A stretch of 6,715 nucleotides of DNA, taken from NCBI GenBank assembly GCA_902781245.1, contig CACZIP010000115.1, positions 1-6,715 on the forward strand, given 5' to 3'. The DNA is from an uncultured Coriobacteriaceae bacterium (GTDB lineage Bacteria; Actinomycetota; Coriobacteriia; Coriobacteriales; Eggerthellaceae). Every line of letters starts with the position of its first letter. The stretch's first letter is position 1. The notes beneath the pieces are model-generated. The model was given only the letters and a program-made list of their open reading frames with translations. It was not told where the DNA came from and did no database searches. The translations under genes and the position numbers were made by a program. Shown here one piece after another: positions 1 through 5,171 of the stretch.

Positions 1-786
1 GATTTCGGCGGCGGTCATCGTGTCGACCACCTCAACGTGTATGGAGCCTATCGTCAGGTCCGGCCCATAGCTTTCGAGCAGAAGATCGTATGCGCCTAAC
101 ACTTCCGGGTCGGCGCATACCGTGCGCTTGATTCCTTTGGCAAGGTCTGCGTCTGGTCGGCTGCCGAGGATATCGTCGAGCGTCTCGCGAAGCATATCTA
201 TACCAGCTTTGACGATGACGATAGAAATGATGACGCCCACATAAGCTTCGAGGCTTATGCCTGTCGCAATATAGATAAGCGCAGCTGCGAATACGGAAGC
301 CGATATTGCGGCATCGAAGAGTGCGTCCTTGCCCGATGCGACCAGCGAGTTCGAATCGACTTGCTTACCCTTGGCGCTCACATAGCGTCCAAGCAGGATT
401 TTGACGATCACCGCTGCTGCAACGATAACCAGCGTCACTGTGGAATAGTCGGCAACTTCAGGGGAGATTATTTTCTTCACAGATTCGATGAACGATGTGA
501 TGCCGGCGTAGAGGACAATGGCGACGATGACCATGGCAGACAGATACTCGTAGCGGCCATGACCGAGTGGATGCTCGCGGTCGGGTCGCTTGCCAGCAAG
601 TTTTGCACCGATGATGGTGATGACGGACGAGAGGGCATCGGTAAGATTGTTAACAGCGTCGAGAACGATTGCGATCGAGTTCGCAGCAAGACCGACTACG
701 GCTTTGAATGCGACGAGCATGATGTTAGCTGCAATGCCGATGATGCTGGTGCGGACGATTATTTTCTCGCGATCCGATGATGCCAT
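1..786 (-). CDS. Cation diffusion facilitator (CDF) family metal transporter, C-terminus cut by window edge
   Basis: Inner-membrane metal-cation/proton antiporter of the CDF family, which exports divalent metals. My translation gives 262 codons read off the left edge. It shows alternating hydrophobic segments (about residues 13-34, 37-60, 82-99, 116-134, 150-175 and 178-196), the family signature HPLGHGRYEYL at 72-82, and the start of the cytoplasmic C-terminal domain from about 205. The metal-site positions read D43xxxN47 in TM2 and D154xxxD158 in TM5, so the histidine usual in zinc CDFs is absent. An Asn/Asp set is associated with manganese-type members, so Mn is a guess. The start codon at 786 is supported by GGGAGG at 791-796, four bases upstream. 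It reads in the same direction as the purine operon, but about 200 bp of repeat-rich DNA separates them, so it is probably transcribed independently. Family assignment is firm; substrate is not. Confidence 0.9.
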   Translation of the reverse strand, partial: MASSDREKIIVRTSIIGIAANIMLVAFKAVVGLAANSIAIVLDAVNNLTDALSSVITIIGAKLAGKRPDREHPLGHGRYEYLSAMVIVAIVLYAGITSFIESVKKIISPEVADYSTVTLVIVAAAVIVKILLGRYVSAKGKQVDSNSLVASGKDALFDAAISASVFAAALIYIATGISLEAYVGVIISIVIVKAGIDMLRETLDDILGSRPDADLAKGIKRTVCADPEVLGAYDLLLESYGPDLTIGSIHVEVVDTMTAAEI

Positions 787-837
787 GACGCCTCCCGGAA
801 TCATTTCCCCGTCTTAATTCGAGTTCCTGTAGGGGAG

Positions 838-843
838 ATTATC
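838..843 (-). promoter_or_regulatory. Possible -10 box for the CDF gene
   Basis: Read on the minus strand this is GATAAT, five of six matches to TATAAT, about 50 nt upstream of the CDF start. The -35 position would fall at about 861-866 (TTAATG), a poor match that overlaps the left arm of the 863-904 hairpin. It is a weak candidate, given because the gene needs a promoter in this gap. Confidence 0.25.
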
Positions 844-862
844 TAACGTATTAGGACTCACA

Positions 863-904
863 TTAAGCTCCTGCGGGGAAATCGGTTTCCCCGCAGGAGC
901 TTAA
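863..904. repeat. Perfect 19-bp inverted repeat with 4-nt loop (copy of the GC palindrome family)
   Basis: The left arm TTAAGCTCCTGCGGGGAAA (863-881) and its exact reverse complement (886-904) are separated by TCGG. The inner part (GCGGGGAAATCGGTTTCCCCGC) is a variant of the palindromes at 3106, 5029 and 5100. It lies between the end of the purine operon and the CDF start. It could end transcription or stabilise an mRNA 3' end, but neither strand has a T-tract after it, so it is not a textbook terminator. Confidence 0.9.
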
Positions 905-950
905 CGGGTTTCGAGCCGAATCCGAACCGAATCGGCTTCCCGCGGGGAAA
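898..950 (+). repeat. Composite repeat, copy 1 (15-bp box, 24-nt spacer, palindromic box)
   Basis: The box AGCTTAACGGGTTTC (898-912) is followed after 24 nt by TTCCCGCGGGGAAA (937-950). The same two boxes with the same 24-nt spacing occur in inverse orientation at 3170-3222. The spacers do not match in sequence. The first box overlaps the right arm of the 863-904 hairpin. Function is unknown. Confidence 0.75.
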
Positions 951-966
951 GCGTGCAGGAAGCCGA
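932..966 (-). terminator. Hairpin downstream of the purine operon, possible terminator
   Basis: TCGGCTTCC (932-940) and GGAAGCCGA (958-966) form a 9-bp stem about 27 nt past the stop of the AICAR formyltransferase gene. The loop contains the palindrome CCCGCGGGG. There is no T-tract, so intrinsic termination is uncertain. A role in 3'-end protection is equally possible. Confidence 0.35.
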
Positions 967-992
967 ATGATCACAAGTGAAGAGATACAGGC

Positions 993-2171
993 TTAGTGGT
1001 GGAACAAGCGCATGCCCGTGAACGCCATGGCGATGCCATACTTGTTGGCGGTTTCGATGACGTTGTCGTCGCGAATCGACCCACCGGGCTCGGCAATGTA
1101 GGCAACGCCCGACTTGCGCGCGCGTTCGACGTTGTCGCCGAACGGGAAGAATGCATCCGATCCAATCGACACGCCGGACTGCGTTGCAATCCACGCCTTC
1201 TTTTCCTCCGGGGAAAGTGCTTCGGGCTGCTCGGTGAAGATCTGTTGCCAAGCACCGTCGCTCAATACGTCGTCGCATTCGTCGGAGATGTACACATCGA
1301 TGGCGTTGTCGCGGCTCGGGCGGCCAATATCCGGCAGGAACGGCAAGCCCAAAACCTTCGGATGTTGCCGCAGGTACCACGTGTCGGCTTTACTGCCCGC
1401 CAGGCGCGTGCAGTGGATGCGGCTCTGCTGTCCGGCGCCGACGCCGATGGCCTGGCCGTCTTTCACATAGCACACCGAATTCGACTGGGTGTACTTCAGC
1501 GTGATGAGCGCCACGATGAGGTCGATCTTTGCAGCTTCAGGGATTTCCTTGTTCTCGGTCACAACGTTTGCCAGCAGGTTCTCGTCGATGGTGAAGAAAT
1601 TGTGCCCCTGCTCGAACGTAATGCCGAACACGTCCTTGTATTCCTGCTCAGCGCAGACGTATTCGGGGTCGATCTGCACGACGTTGTAGCGGCCACCCTT
1701 CTTGGTCTTGAGGATCTCGAGCGCCTCGTCGGTGTAGCCCGGCGCGATGATGCCGTCGGACACCTCGAGCTTCAAGTAACGTGCCACGTCTGCGTCGCAT
1801 ACGTCGGAGAGCGCAGCCCAGTCGCCGTATGAGCACAGGCGGTCAGCGCCGCGCGCGCGGATGTAGGCGCAGGCGATGGGTGAAAGCTCGCCCTCTTCCT
1901 CGACGAAGTAGATCTGGCGGTCGACGTCGGAAAGCGGCACGCCGACAGCCGCGCCTGCAGGGCTCACGTGCTTAAACGATGCTGCTGCGGGAAGTCCTGT
2001 AGCTTCCTTCAGCTCGCGGACGAGCTGCCATGAGTTCAATGCGTCCATGAAGTTGATGTAGCCCGGTTTGCCGTTCAGCACCTGCAAGGGCAAGTCGCCA
2101 CCATCTCTCATGAAGATGCGTGACGGTTTCTGATTGGGATTGCACCCGTACTTGAGTTCGAGTTCGTTCAT
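993..2171 (-). CDS. purH: Stand-alone AICAR formyltransferase (phosphoribosylaminoimidazolecarboxamide formyltransferase, PurH C-terminal type)
   Basis: Cytoplasmic enzyme of step nine of purine synthesis. It moves the formyl group of 10-formyl-tetrahydrofolate to AICAR, giving FAICAR. The 392 residues correspond only to the transformylase half of bifunctional PurH; the N-terminal MGS-like cyclohydrolase domain is absent. Visible motifs are FKHVSPAGAAVG with catalytic-type K67-H68, YTQSNSVCY (228-236), GVGAGQQSRIHCTRLA (243-258), SDAFFPFGDN (338-347), AEPGGSIRD (360-368) and the C-terminal TGMRLFHH. The start at 2171 is chosen because AGGAG (2179-2183) lies seven bases upstream and homology begins at once (MNELELKYGCNPNQ). 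A longer open frame to 2411 would overlap purO and carries no homology. It follows purO by 50 nt in the same direction, so the two form one operon under the ZTP riboswitch. The missing cyclohydrolase activity is supplied by purO. The symbol is used for the domain only. Confidence 0.95.
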   Translation of the reverse strand: MNELELKYGCNPNQKPSRIFMRDGGDLPLQVLNGKPGYINFMDALNSWQLVRELKEATGLPAAASFKHVSPAGAAVGVPLSDVDRQIYFVEEEGELSPIACAYIRARGADRLCSYGDWAALSDVCDADVARYLKLEVSDGIIAPGYTDEALEILKTKKGGRYNVVQIDPEYVCAEQEYKDVFGITFEQGHNFFTIDENLLANVVTENKEIPEAAKIDLIVALITLKYTQSNSVCYVKDGQAIGVGAGQQSRIHCTRLAGSKADTWYLRQHPKVLGLPFLPDIGRPSRDNAIDVYISDECDDVLSDGAWQQIFTEQPEALSPEEKKAWIATQSGVSIGSDAFFPFGDNVERARKSGVAYIAEPGGSIRDDNVIETANKYGIAMAFTGMRLFHH

Positions 2172-2221
2172 CCGTTTTCTCCTGTTCGTTTTACCTAACC
2201 ACAAGGGCGGTCCCTGTTTGA

Positions 2222-2854
2222 TTAGTCGCCGAGATTCTTGTTGTAGAGCTTCACGTTGCCGTCGATGTTGGCGTACAGCGACACCTTGTTGTCTTCGTTC
2301 AGGGCGTCCCAGAGTGTGTCCGAATCGGGTAATTTGACAGGGATGGGTTCGCCGGCGAAGGTCGGCAGCGGGTTGCCGTCGCCCTGATAGGTGCTGATGA
2401 AATAACCGCAACCCTCGTCGCAGCCCTCGTAGGCGAAGAACTCGCGCACGCAGCGGCCGTCGACATGCTTGAGGATGGACAGTTCGAACGTTCCATCACC
2501 GTTCACGATGGCGCTGATACGCGGTGTGAAGTTCGGCGCGTCGGGTTCGTATTCGCGCGCCATGCAGCCGTCGCGGAAGCTGCCAGCCTCAACGATCGTG
2601 TCGGTCTGGTCGCCGTTGGTCACGACGAGTGCGTCGCCCATAGTGCGGACGGGATGGTAGATGATCAGGCTCGGGTCCTCGACGAGCGCCGGGTCGTGCG
2701 CTTCGGTTTGTATACCGTCATCGGTGAGCGAAAAAATGCGGTTGCGGCTGTTCAGGCTGCGGCCCATGATGAAGTAGTACACCACGCCGTCGCCTACTGC
2801 GATACCGCGCCCGGGGTAGGGGTTGTTCCTCAAGATTTCTGCCAAGTCTTGCAT
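2222..2854 (-). CDS. purO: IMP cyclohydrolase, archaeal PurO type
   Basis: Closes the ring of FAICAR to IMP, the last step of purine synthesis, in the cytoplasm. The 210-residue protein resembles the PurO-type IMP cyclohydrolase family known from archaea and some anaerobic bacteria, and not the PurH N-terminal domain. Motifs seen are NPYPGRGI (11-18), MGRSLNSRNR (30-39), YEPDAPNFTPRIS (102-114) and GYFISTYQGDGNPLPTFAGEP (150-170). The length is slightly below that of typical archaeal members. The start at 2854 has GGAGG at 2861-2865, six bases upstream. An in-frame start at 2989 would run through the riboswitch aptamer and is rejected. It is the first gene of an operon with the AICAR formyltransferase. 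Its ribosome binding site lies in one arm of a hairpin below the aptamer, so translation is probably controlled by ZMP/ZTP. Confidence 0.9.
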   Translation of the reverse strand: MQDLAEILRNNPYPGRGIAVGDGVVYYFIMGRSLNSRNRIFSLTDDGIQTEAHDPALVEDPSLIIYHPVRTMGDALVVTNGDQTDTIVEAGSFRDGCMAREYEPDAPNFTPRISAIVNGDGTFELSILKHVDGRCVREFFAYEGCDEGCGYFISTYQGDGNPLPTFAGEPIPVKLPDSDTLWDALNEDNKVSLYANIDGNVKLYNKNLGD

Positions 2855-2858
2855 GTTC

Positions 2859-2897
2859 GTCCTCCAATGCTCGTGCAGCCGTTGTGCATTTGAGGAC
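2859..2897 (-). promoter_or_regulatory. Ribosome-binding-site-sequestering hairpin (riboswitch expression platform)
   Basis: On the minus-strand RNA, GUCCUC (2892-2897) pairs with GAGGAC (2859-2864), then one A/G mismatch (2891/2865), then AAUGC (2886-2890 region) pairs with GCAUU (2866-2870), around a 15-nt loop. GAGGAC contains most of the purO Shine-Dalgarno GGAGG (2861-2865). This is a plausible off-state in which the purO ribosome binding site is blocked. Pairing is seen in the sequence; the switching role is inferred. Confidence 0.6.
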
Positions 2898-2910
2898 CTG
2901 GCAAAGACGC

Positions 2911-3010
2911 AGCCGACCCTTTCAATGCTTGCGGCTTGCCCAGACGGTCGGCTTGTTGTTTCGCGTGCTGTTCCCCCGTGGTTGCCCACGTTTATCCGTC
3001 AGTTGCAGCC
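2911..3010 (-). promoter_or_regulatory. ZTP/ZMP riboswitch (pfl RNA) aptamer upstream of purO
   Basis: The minus-strand leader carries the conserved pieces of the pfl/ZTP aptamer in order. AACUGACGG (near 2996-3004) comes first. Next is hairpin CGUGG-GCAA-CCACG (2986-2990 with 2977-2981), followed directly by GGGGGA. The hallmark CCGUCUGGGCA (near 2937-2947) follows. GACGG (2996-3000) can pair with CCGUC (2943-2947) as the expected pseudoknot. GCUG (3006-3009) pairs with CAGC (2967-2970) as a short P1. An 8-bp stem AGCCGACC/GGUCGGCU (2946-2953 with 2911-2918) may be P3 or a competing form. ZTP riboswitches sense AICAR phosphates and switch on purine or one-carbon genes; here they precede the two enzymes that consume ZMP. 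Exact helix limits are my estimate. Confidence 0.9.
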
Positions 3011-3024
3011 CGCTTGATGGTGAC

Positions 3025-3033
3025 AGTGTAGCA
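3025..3033 (-). promoter_or_regulatory. Extended -10 promoter for the riboswitch-purO-purH operon
   Basis: The minus strand reads TGCTACACT, an extended -10 (TGn plus TACACT). Transcription would start near 3018, which puts the ZTP aptamer at the very 5' end of the RNA. No good -35 is seen at the right distance; an odd palindrome CGCAC-G-GTGCG (3046-3056) occupies that place and could be an operator. The position relative to the aptamer is the main support. Confidence 0.45.
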
Positions 3034-3105
3034 TCAATCGACTCTCGCACGGTGCGGATGCCGGTGCATGGTTTGAGAAAGTGGCGAAATAAACGCGACA
3101 TCAAA

Positions 3106-3137
3106 TTCCCCGCGGGCAACCGATTTCCCGCGGGGAA
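3106..3137. repeat. GC palindrome family, 32-bp copy (imperfect)
   Basis: Same 32-bp plan as the copy at 5029-5060. The right half GATTTCCCGCGGGGAA (3122-3137) is identical to it, while the left half reads TTCCCCGCGGGCAACC with three changes. It lies in the gene-free stretch 3034-3313 between the purine operon promoter and the DUF1638 gene. Confidence 0.8.
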
Positions 3138-3169
3138 GATGTGGCGAGACATGATGGCAAGCCAACCGA

Positions 3170-3222
3170 TTTCCCCGCGGGAAAATGCTTTAGTTTCCCG
3201 TAATCGAGAAACCCGTTAAGCT
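3170..3222 (-). repeat. Composite repeat, copy 2 (inverse of 898-950)
   Basis: On the minus strand, AGCTTAACGGGTTTC (3222 down to 3208), a 24-nt spacer, then TTCCCGCGGGGAAA (3183 down to 3170). Both boxes and the spacing equal copy 1, with unrelated spacer sequence. This unit, with the palindromes at 3106 and 3244, accounts for most of the roughly 280-bp gene-free stretch 3034-3313. Confidence 0.75.
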
Positions 3223-3243
3223 GGGTCGTGCACATCGACCAAG

Positions 3244-3257
3244 TTCCCCGCGGGAAA
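3244..3257. repeat. GC palindrome family, half copy
   Basis: TTCCCCGCGGGAAA is one half of the 32-bp palindrome. It sits directly before the candidate -10 box of the DUF1638 gene, where a -35/spacer region would be expected. Confidence 0.7.
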
Positions 3258-3263
3258 AAAGTC

Positions 3264-3269
3264 TACTAT
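3264..3269 (+). promoter_or_regulatory. Possible -10 box for the DUF1638 gene
   Basis: TACTAT (four of six matches to TATAAT) lies 44 nt before the DUF1638 start. The -35 position (about 3241-3246, AAGTTC) is poor and merges into the palindromic half repeat. Low confidence. Confidence 0.25.
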
Positions 3270-3313
3270 GGTGGAAACAGGATGCGAATGACGGCCTTAA
3301 GGAAGGGGTCATC

Positions 3314-4060
3314 ATGTACATGCACGTCTTTAGCTGTCGGGTGTTCACGCGCGAGCTGTCGTATTTCATCGCAAAAAGCAAAAACGTTGTGGACGTGACG
3401 TTTCTGCCTCAGGGGCTGCATGAGGCGCCGAAGGTGTTGAATGCCGAGCTTCAAGCATCGATAGCTCGCTTCCGAGAAGACTGCGATAGCTGGAGGCGCA
3501 GGCGTCGTCCCGATTATCTGGCGTTGTGCTTCGGGTTGTGCTCAGACAGCATTGTCGGTATCGAGGCAATAGATGTTCCCATTATCGTGCCCCGCGTCGA
3601 TGATTGCGTCGGTGTCTACCTCGGTTCGGAGGAACGTTACCTCGAATACTTCAACAAGTACAAGGGAACGTTTTGGGCATTCCCGAGCTGGGCGGAATCA
3701 AGTCCTTCGACCGACGCCAATTATCTCGACATCATGCGTGCGGAATACATGAAGCGCTACGACGGCGATGAAGACCTCGTTGAGGACATGATGGAACTGG
3801 AACTCGACATGACGGCGAATTACAGCAACGTCGGCTACATCACGAGTCCATTAGCTGTCGATCCCGAAGGTAGTCGCGAGCATGCGGCGCGTTATGCGAG
3901 GGATCACAACTGGAATCTGATCGAGGTCGAAGGCGATCTTTCGCTCATGGAGCAGCTTTTGAACGGCCCTTGGGACGAGGACAAGTTCCTTGTCGTTCCG
4001 CCAGGCTATCGCATCGCTTCGGCGCCCGGAATCGAGAAGGTACGTGCCGTCAAAGCGTGA
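3314..4060 (+). CDS. DUF1638 family protein
   Basis: Protein of 248 residues recognised as DUF1638, a family of unknown biochemical role often found near corrinoid-dependent methyltransferases of methylamine metabolism. The landmarks are LPQGLHEAP (31-39), CFGLCSDSIVGI (72-83), IIVPRVDDCVGVYLGS (90-105), FWAFPSWAE (120-128) and near the end LMEQLLNGPWDEDKFLVVPPG. Cysteines C8, C72, C76 and C98 and H36 fall in conserved-looking spots and might bind a metal or cofactor; this is inference. There is no signal peptide or membrane segment, so it is probably cytoplasmic. The start at 3314 is preceded by GGAAGGGG (3301-3308) at five bases; a second ATG two codons on is less well placed. No methyltransferase is visible in the window. 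It runs towards the amidohydrolase gene and ends 17 nt from it. Confidence 0.85.
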   Translation: MYMHVFSCRVFTRELSYFIAKSKNVVDVTFLPQGLHEAPKVLNAELQASIARFREDCDSWRRRRRPDYLALCFGLCSDSIVGIEAIDVPIIVPRVDDCVGVYLGSEERYLEYFNKYKGTFWAFPSWAESSPSTDANYLDIMRAEYMKRYDGDEDLVEDMMELELDMTANYSNVGYITSPLAVDPEGSREHAARYARDHNWNLIEVEGDLSLMEQLLNGPWDEDKFLVVPPGYRIASAPGIEKVRAVKA

Positions 4061-4077
4061 CGTTGCAAAACGCGATG

Positions 4078-4950
4078 TTACAAAGCGCGGCTGAACGTCG
4101 TGCGTATGAAAGCCTCGCCTTGCGTGAGCGCTTCCTCGAGGCGCTCCCGGTTGGGCATCGCAGCAGCAAAGCAAGCGTATTCGTCGAGGATGCCTTGACC
4201 GTGCGGCACGCCAACCGCTCCGGCATCGCTGCCCAATGCGACGAGGCATCCTGCGTCGATGGCTTTCGCGATATTCTCGTACGACGTATCGACGATGCGT
4301 TTTAAGACTTCGTCGGGAAATTGGCCGCAACCAATGAGGTTGCGCGCCACGGTAGCCGTCGGCACGTAGCACGTGCGTGACTCGGCGAGGGCGGCGATGC
4401 ATTCGTCGTCAATGTAGTTGCCGTGTTCGACGCTGTCGACGCCTGCTTCGATGGCGTCGAGAACGGCGCGTTTGCCGTTCGTATGCGACATGACGGCAAA
4501 GCCCTTTTCATGTGCTATATGAACCATTTCGCGTATGGTGGGTGCGGGCAGGTTGTGGTGAGTGATGCGGCCGTACTCGTTGAAATCCATAATGCCCGTG
4601 GTCATTATCTTGATGAAGTCTGCTCCGAGGGCATCCGCTTCGTCTACGAGCGCTGCATACTCGCGCATGCTCGTGAAGGGACGGCCGACAATGGAGCCGT
4701 AATTACCCTGCTCATGGATAGCGAAGATAGGCGTGCGGTAGTCGATGCCGTATTCGGAGGCGATGTGGGATGCGCAATGAGATACGCCATAGGCATCGCC
4801 TCCATCGCGGACGAACGTGACGCCTTTCGCCTGATATGCCTCGAAACATGTGCGTATATGCCGTACGTCAGGGCTCTTGACGTGCCGCATCATCGCCTGC
4901 TTGTAGTTGATTCCGTCCATCGCGAGGTGGGCGTGGCATTCTCCGAACAT
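4078..4950 (-). CDS. Short metal-dependent amidohydrolase family protein
   Basis: TIM-barrel hydrolase of the amidohydrolase superfamily; the substrate is unknown. The 290 residues carry the full set of metal ligands: HxH in ECHAHL (H6, H8), a lysine of the carboxylated type in FIKIMTTG (K114), SHTNG (H156), VEHGNYID (H176) and LGSDAG (D242). This predicts a two-metal site as in the imidazolonepropionase, prolidase and dihydroorotase relatives. The N-terminal part of the beta-sandwich is missing because the protein begins almost at HxH, and no C-terminal sandwich follows. It therefore looks like a naturally short barrel-only form and not a broken gene. The start at 4950 has AGAGG (4956-4960) five bases upstream. 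There is no signal peptide. A LysR gene lies upstream in the same direction across a repeat-filled gap and may or may not control it. Confidence 0.88.
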   Translation of the reverse strand: MFGECHAHLAMDGINYKQAMMRHVKSPDVRHIRTCFEAYQAKGVTFVRDGGDAYGVSHCASHIASEYGIDYRTPIFAIHEQGNYGSIVGRPFTSMREYAALVDEADALGADFIKIMTTGIMDFNEYGRITHHNLPAPTIREMVHIAHEKGFAVMSHTNGKRAVLDAIEAGVDSVEHGNYIDDECIAALAESRTCYVPTATVARNLIGCGQFPDEVLKRIVDTSYENIAKAIDAGCLVALGSDAGAVGVPHGQGILDEYACFAAAMPNRERLEEALTQGEAFIRTTFSRAL

Positions 4951-4980
4951 GTTTTCCTCTTCTGCTGCGCTGCTATGCCA

Positions 4981-5010
4981 ATGCTACGACGATGTGTCGT
5001 ACGAAGGCAA
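4981..5010 (-). promoter_or_regulatory. Possible promoter with internal dyad for the amidohydrolase gene
   Basis: On the minus strand TTGCCT (5005-5010) and TAGCAT (4981-4986) are 18 nt apart, each four of six matches to the -35 and -10 consensus. Between them and overlapping the -10 is the perfect dyad TACGAC-N5-GTCGTA (4985-5001), which could be an operator. The dyad is certain; the promoter is tentative. Confidence 0.35.
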
Positions 5011-5028
5011 TCATGAAGATGCAACAAG

Positions 5029-5060
5029 TTCCCCGCGGGAAATCGATTTCCCGCGGGGAA
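5029..5060. repeat. GC palindrome family, perfect 32-bp copy
   Basis: TTCCCCGCGGGAAATC (5029-5044) is followed directly by its exact reverse complement (5045-5060). Each half also contains the smaller palindrome CCCGCGGG. This is the best candidate for the consensus of the family in this window. It lies between the LysR stop and the amidohydrolase start. Confidence 0.9.
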
Positions 5061-5099
5061 AGTGATTGGTCGCCCGCAGGGGGAGGCCCCCCGATCAAG

Positions 5100-5131
5100 T
5101 TCCCCGGAGGAAATCGATTTCCCGCGGGGAA
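5100..5131. repeat. GC palindrome family, 32-bp copy with two changes
   Basis: Same as the 5029-5060 copy except that the left half reads TTCCCCGGAGGAAATC. Both copies are preceded by CAAG or CAAGT. Forty bases separate the two copies; this spacer contains GGGGG-AGG-CCCCC, a further short hairpin. Confidence 0.85.
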
Positions 5132-5152
5132 GGTGGTCAGGGAAGGTGGTCA
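5127..5152. repeat. 13-bp perfect tandem duplication
   Basis: GGGAAGGTGGTCA occurs at 5127-5139 and again at 5140-5152. The first copy takes in the last bases of the palindrome at 5100-5131. It may be a slippage product or a mark of element insertion. Confidence 0.85.
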
Positions 5153-5171
5153 ATTCAACGATCGGGCAAGG

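Noticed and set aside
787..860. yybP-ykoY manganese riboswitch before the CDF gene
   Set aside because: The gap is short and lacks the conserved core and paired elements of that class.
996..1832. 278-codon open frame on the plus strand
   Set aside because: Antisense shadow of the AICAR formyltransferase gene with no recognisable protein features.
993..2411. Longer form of the AICAR formyltransferase starting at 2411
   Set aside because: The extra 80 residues overlap purO, are low-complexity and Arg/Gln rich, and have no homology; the start at 2171 has a good ribosome binding site.
2222..2989. Longer form of PurO starting at 2989
   Set aside because: It would translate the ZTP aptamer; the start at 2854 has GGAGG at ideal spacing and matches the family N-terminus.
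3851..4402. 183-codon open frame on the minus strand
   Set aside because: Overlaps the DUF1638 and amidohydrolase genes; Arg/His-rich shadow sequence.
4423..5016. 197-codon open frame on the plus strand
   Set aside because: Antisense to the amidohydrolase gene, with no motif or ribosome binding site.
3106..5131. Palindromic repeats as a CRISPR array
   Set aside because: Copies are irregularly spaced, in several orientations and forms, spread across gaps between genes, with no spacer-like units or cas genes.
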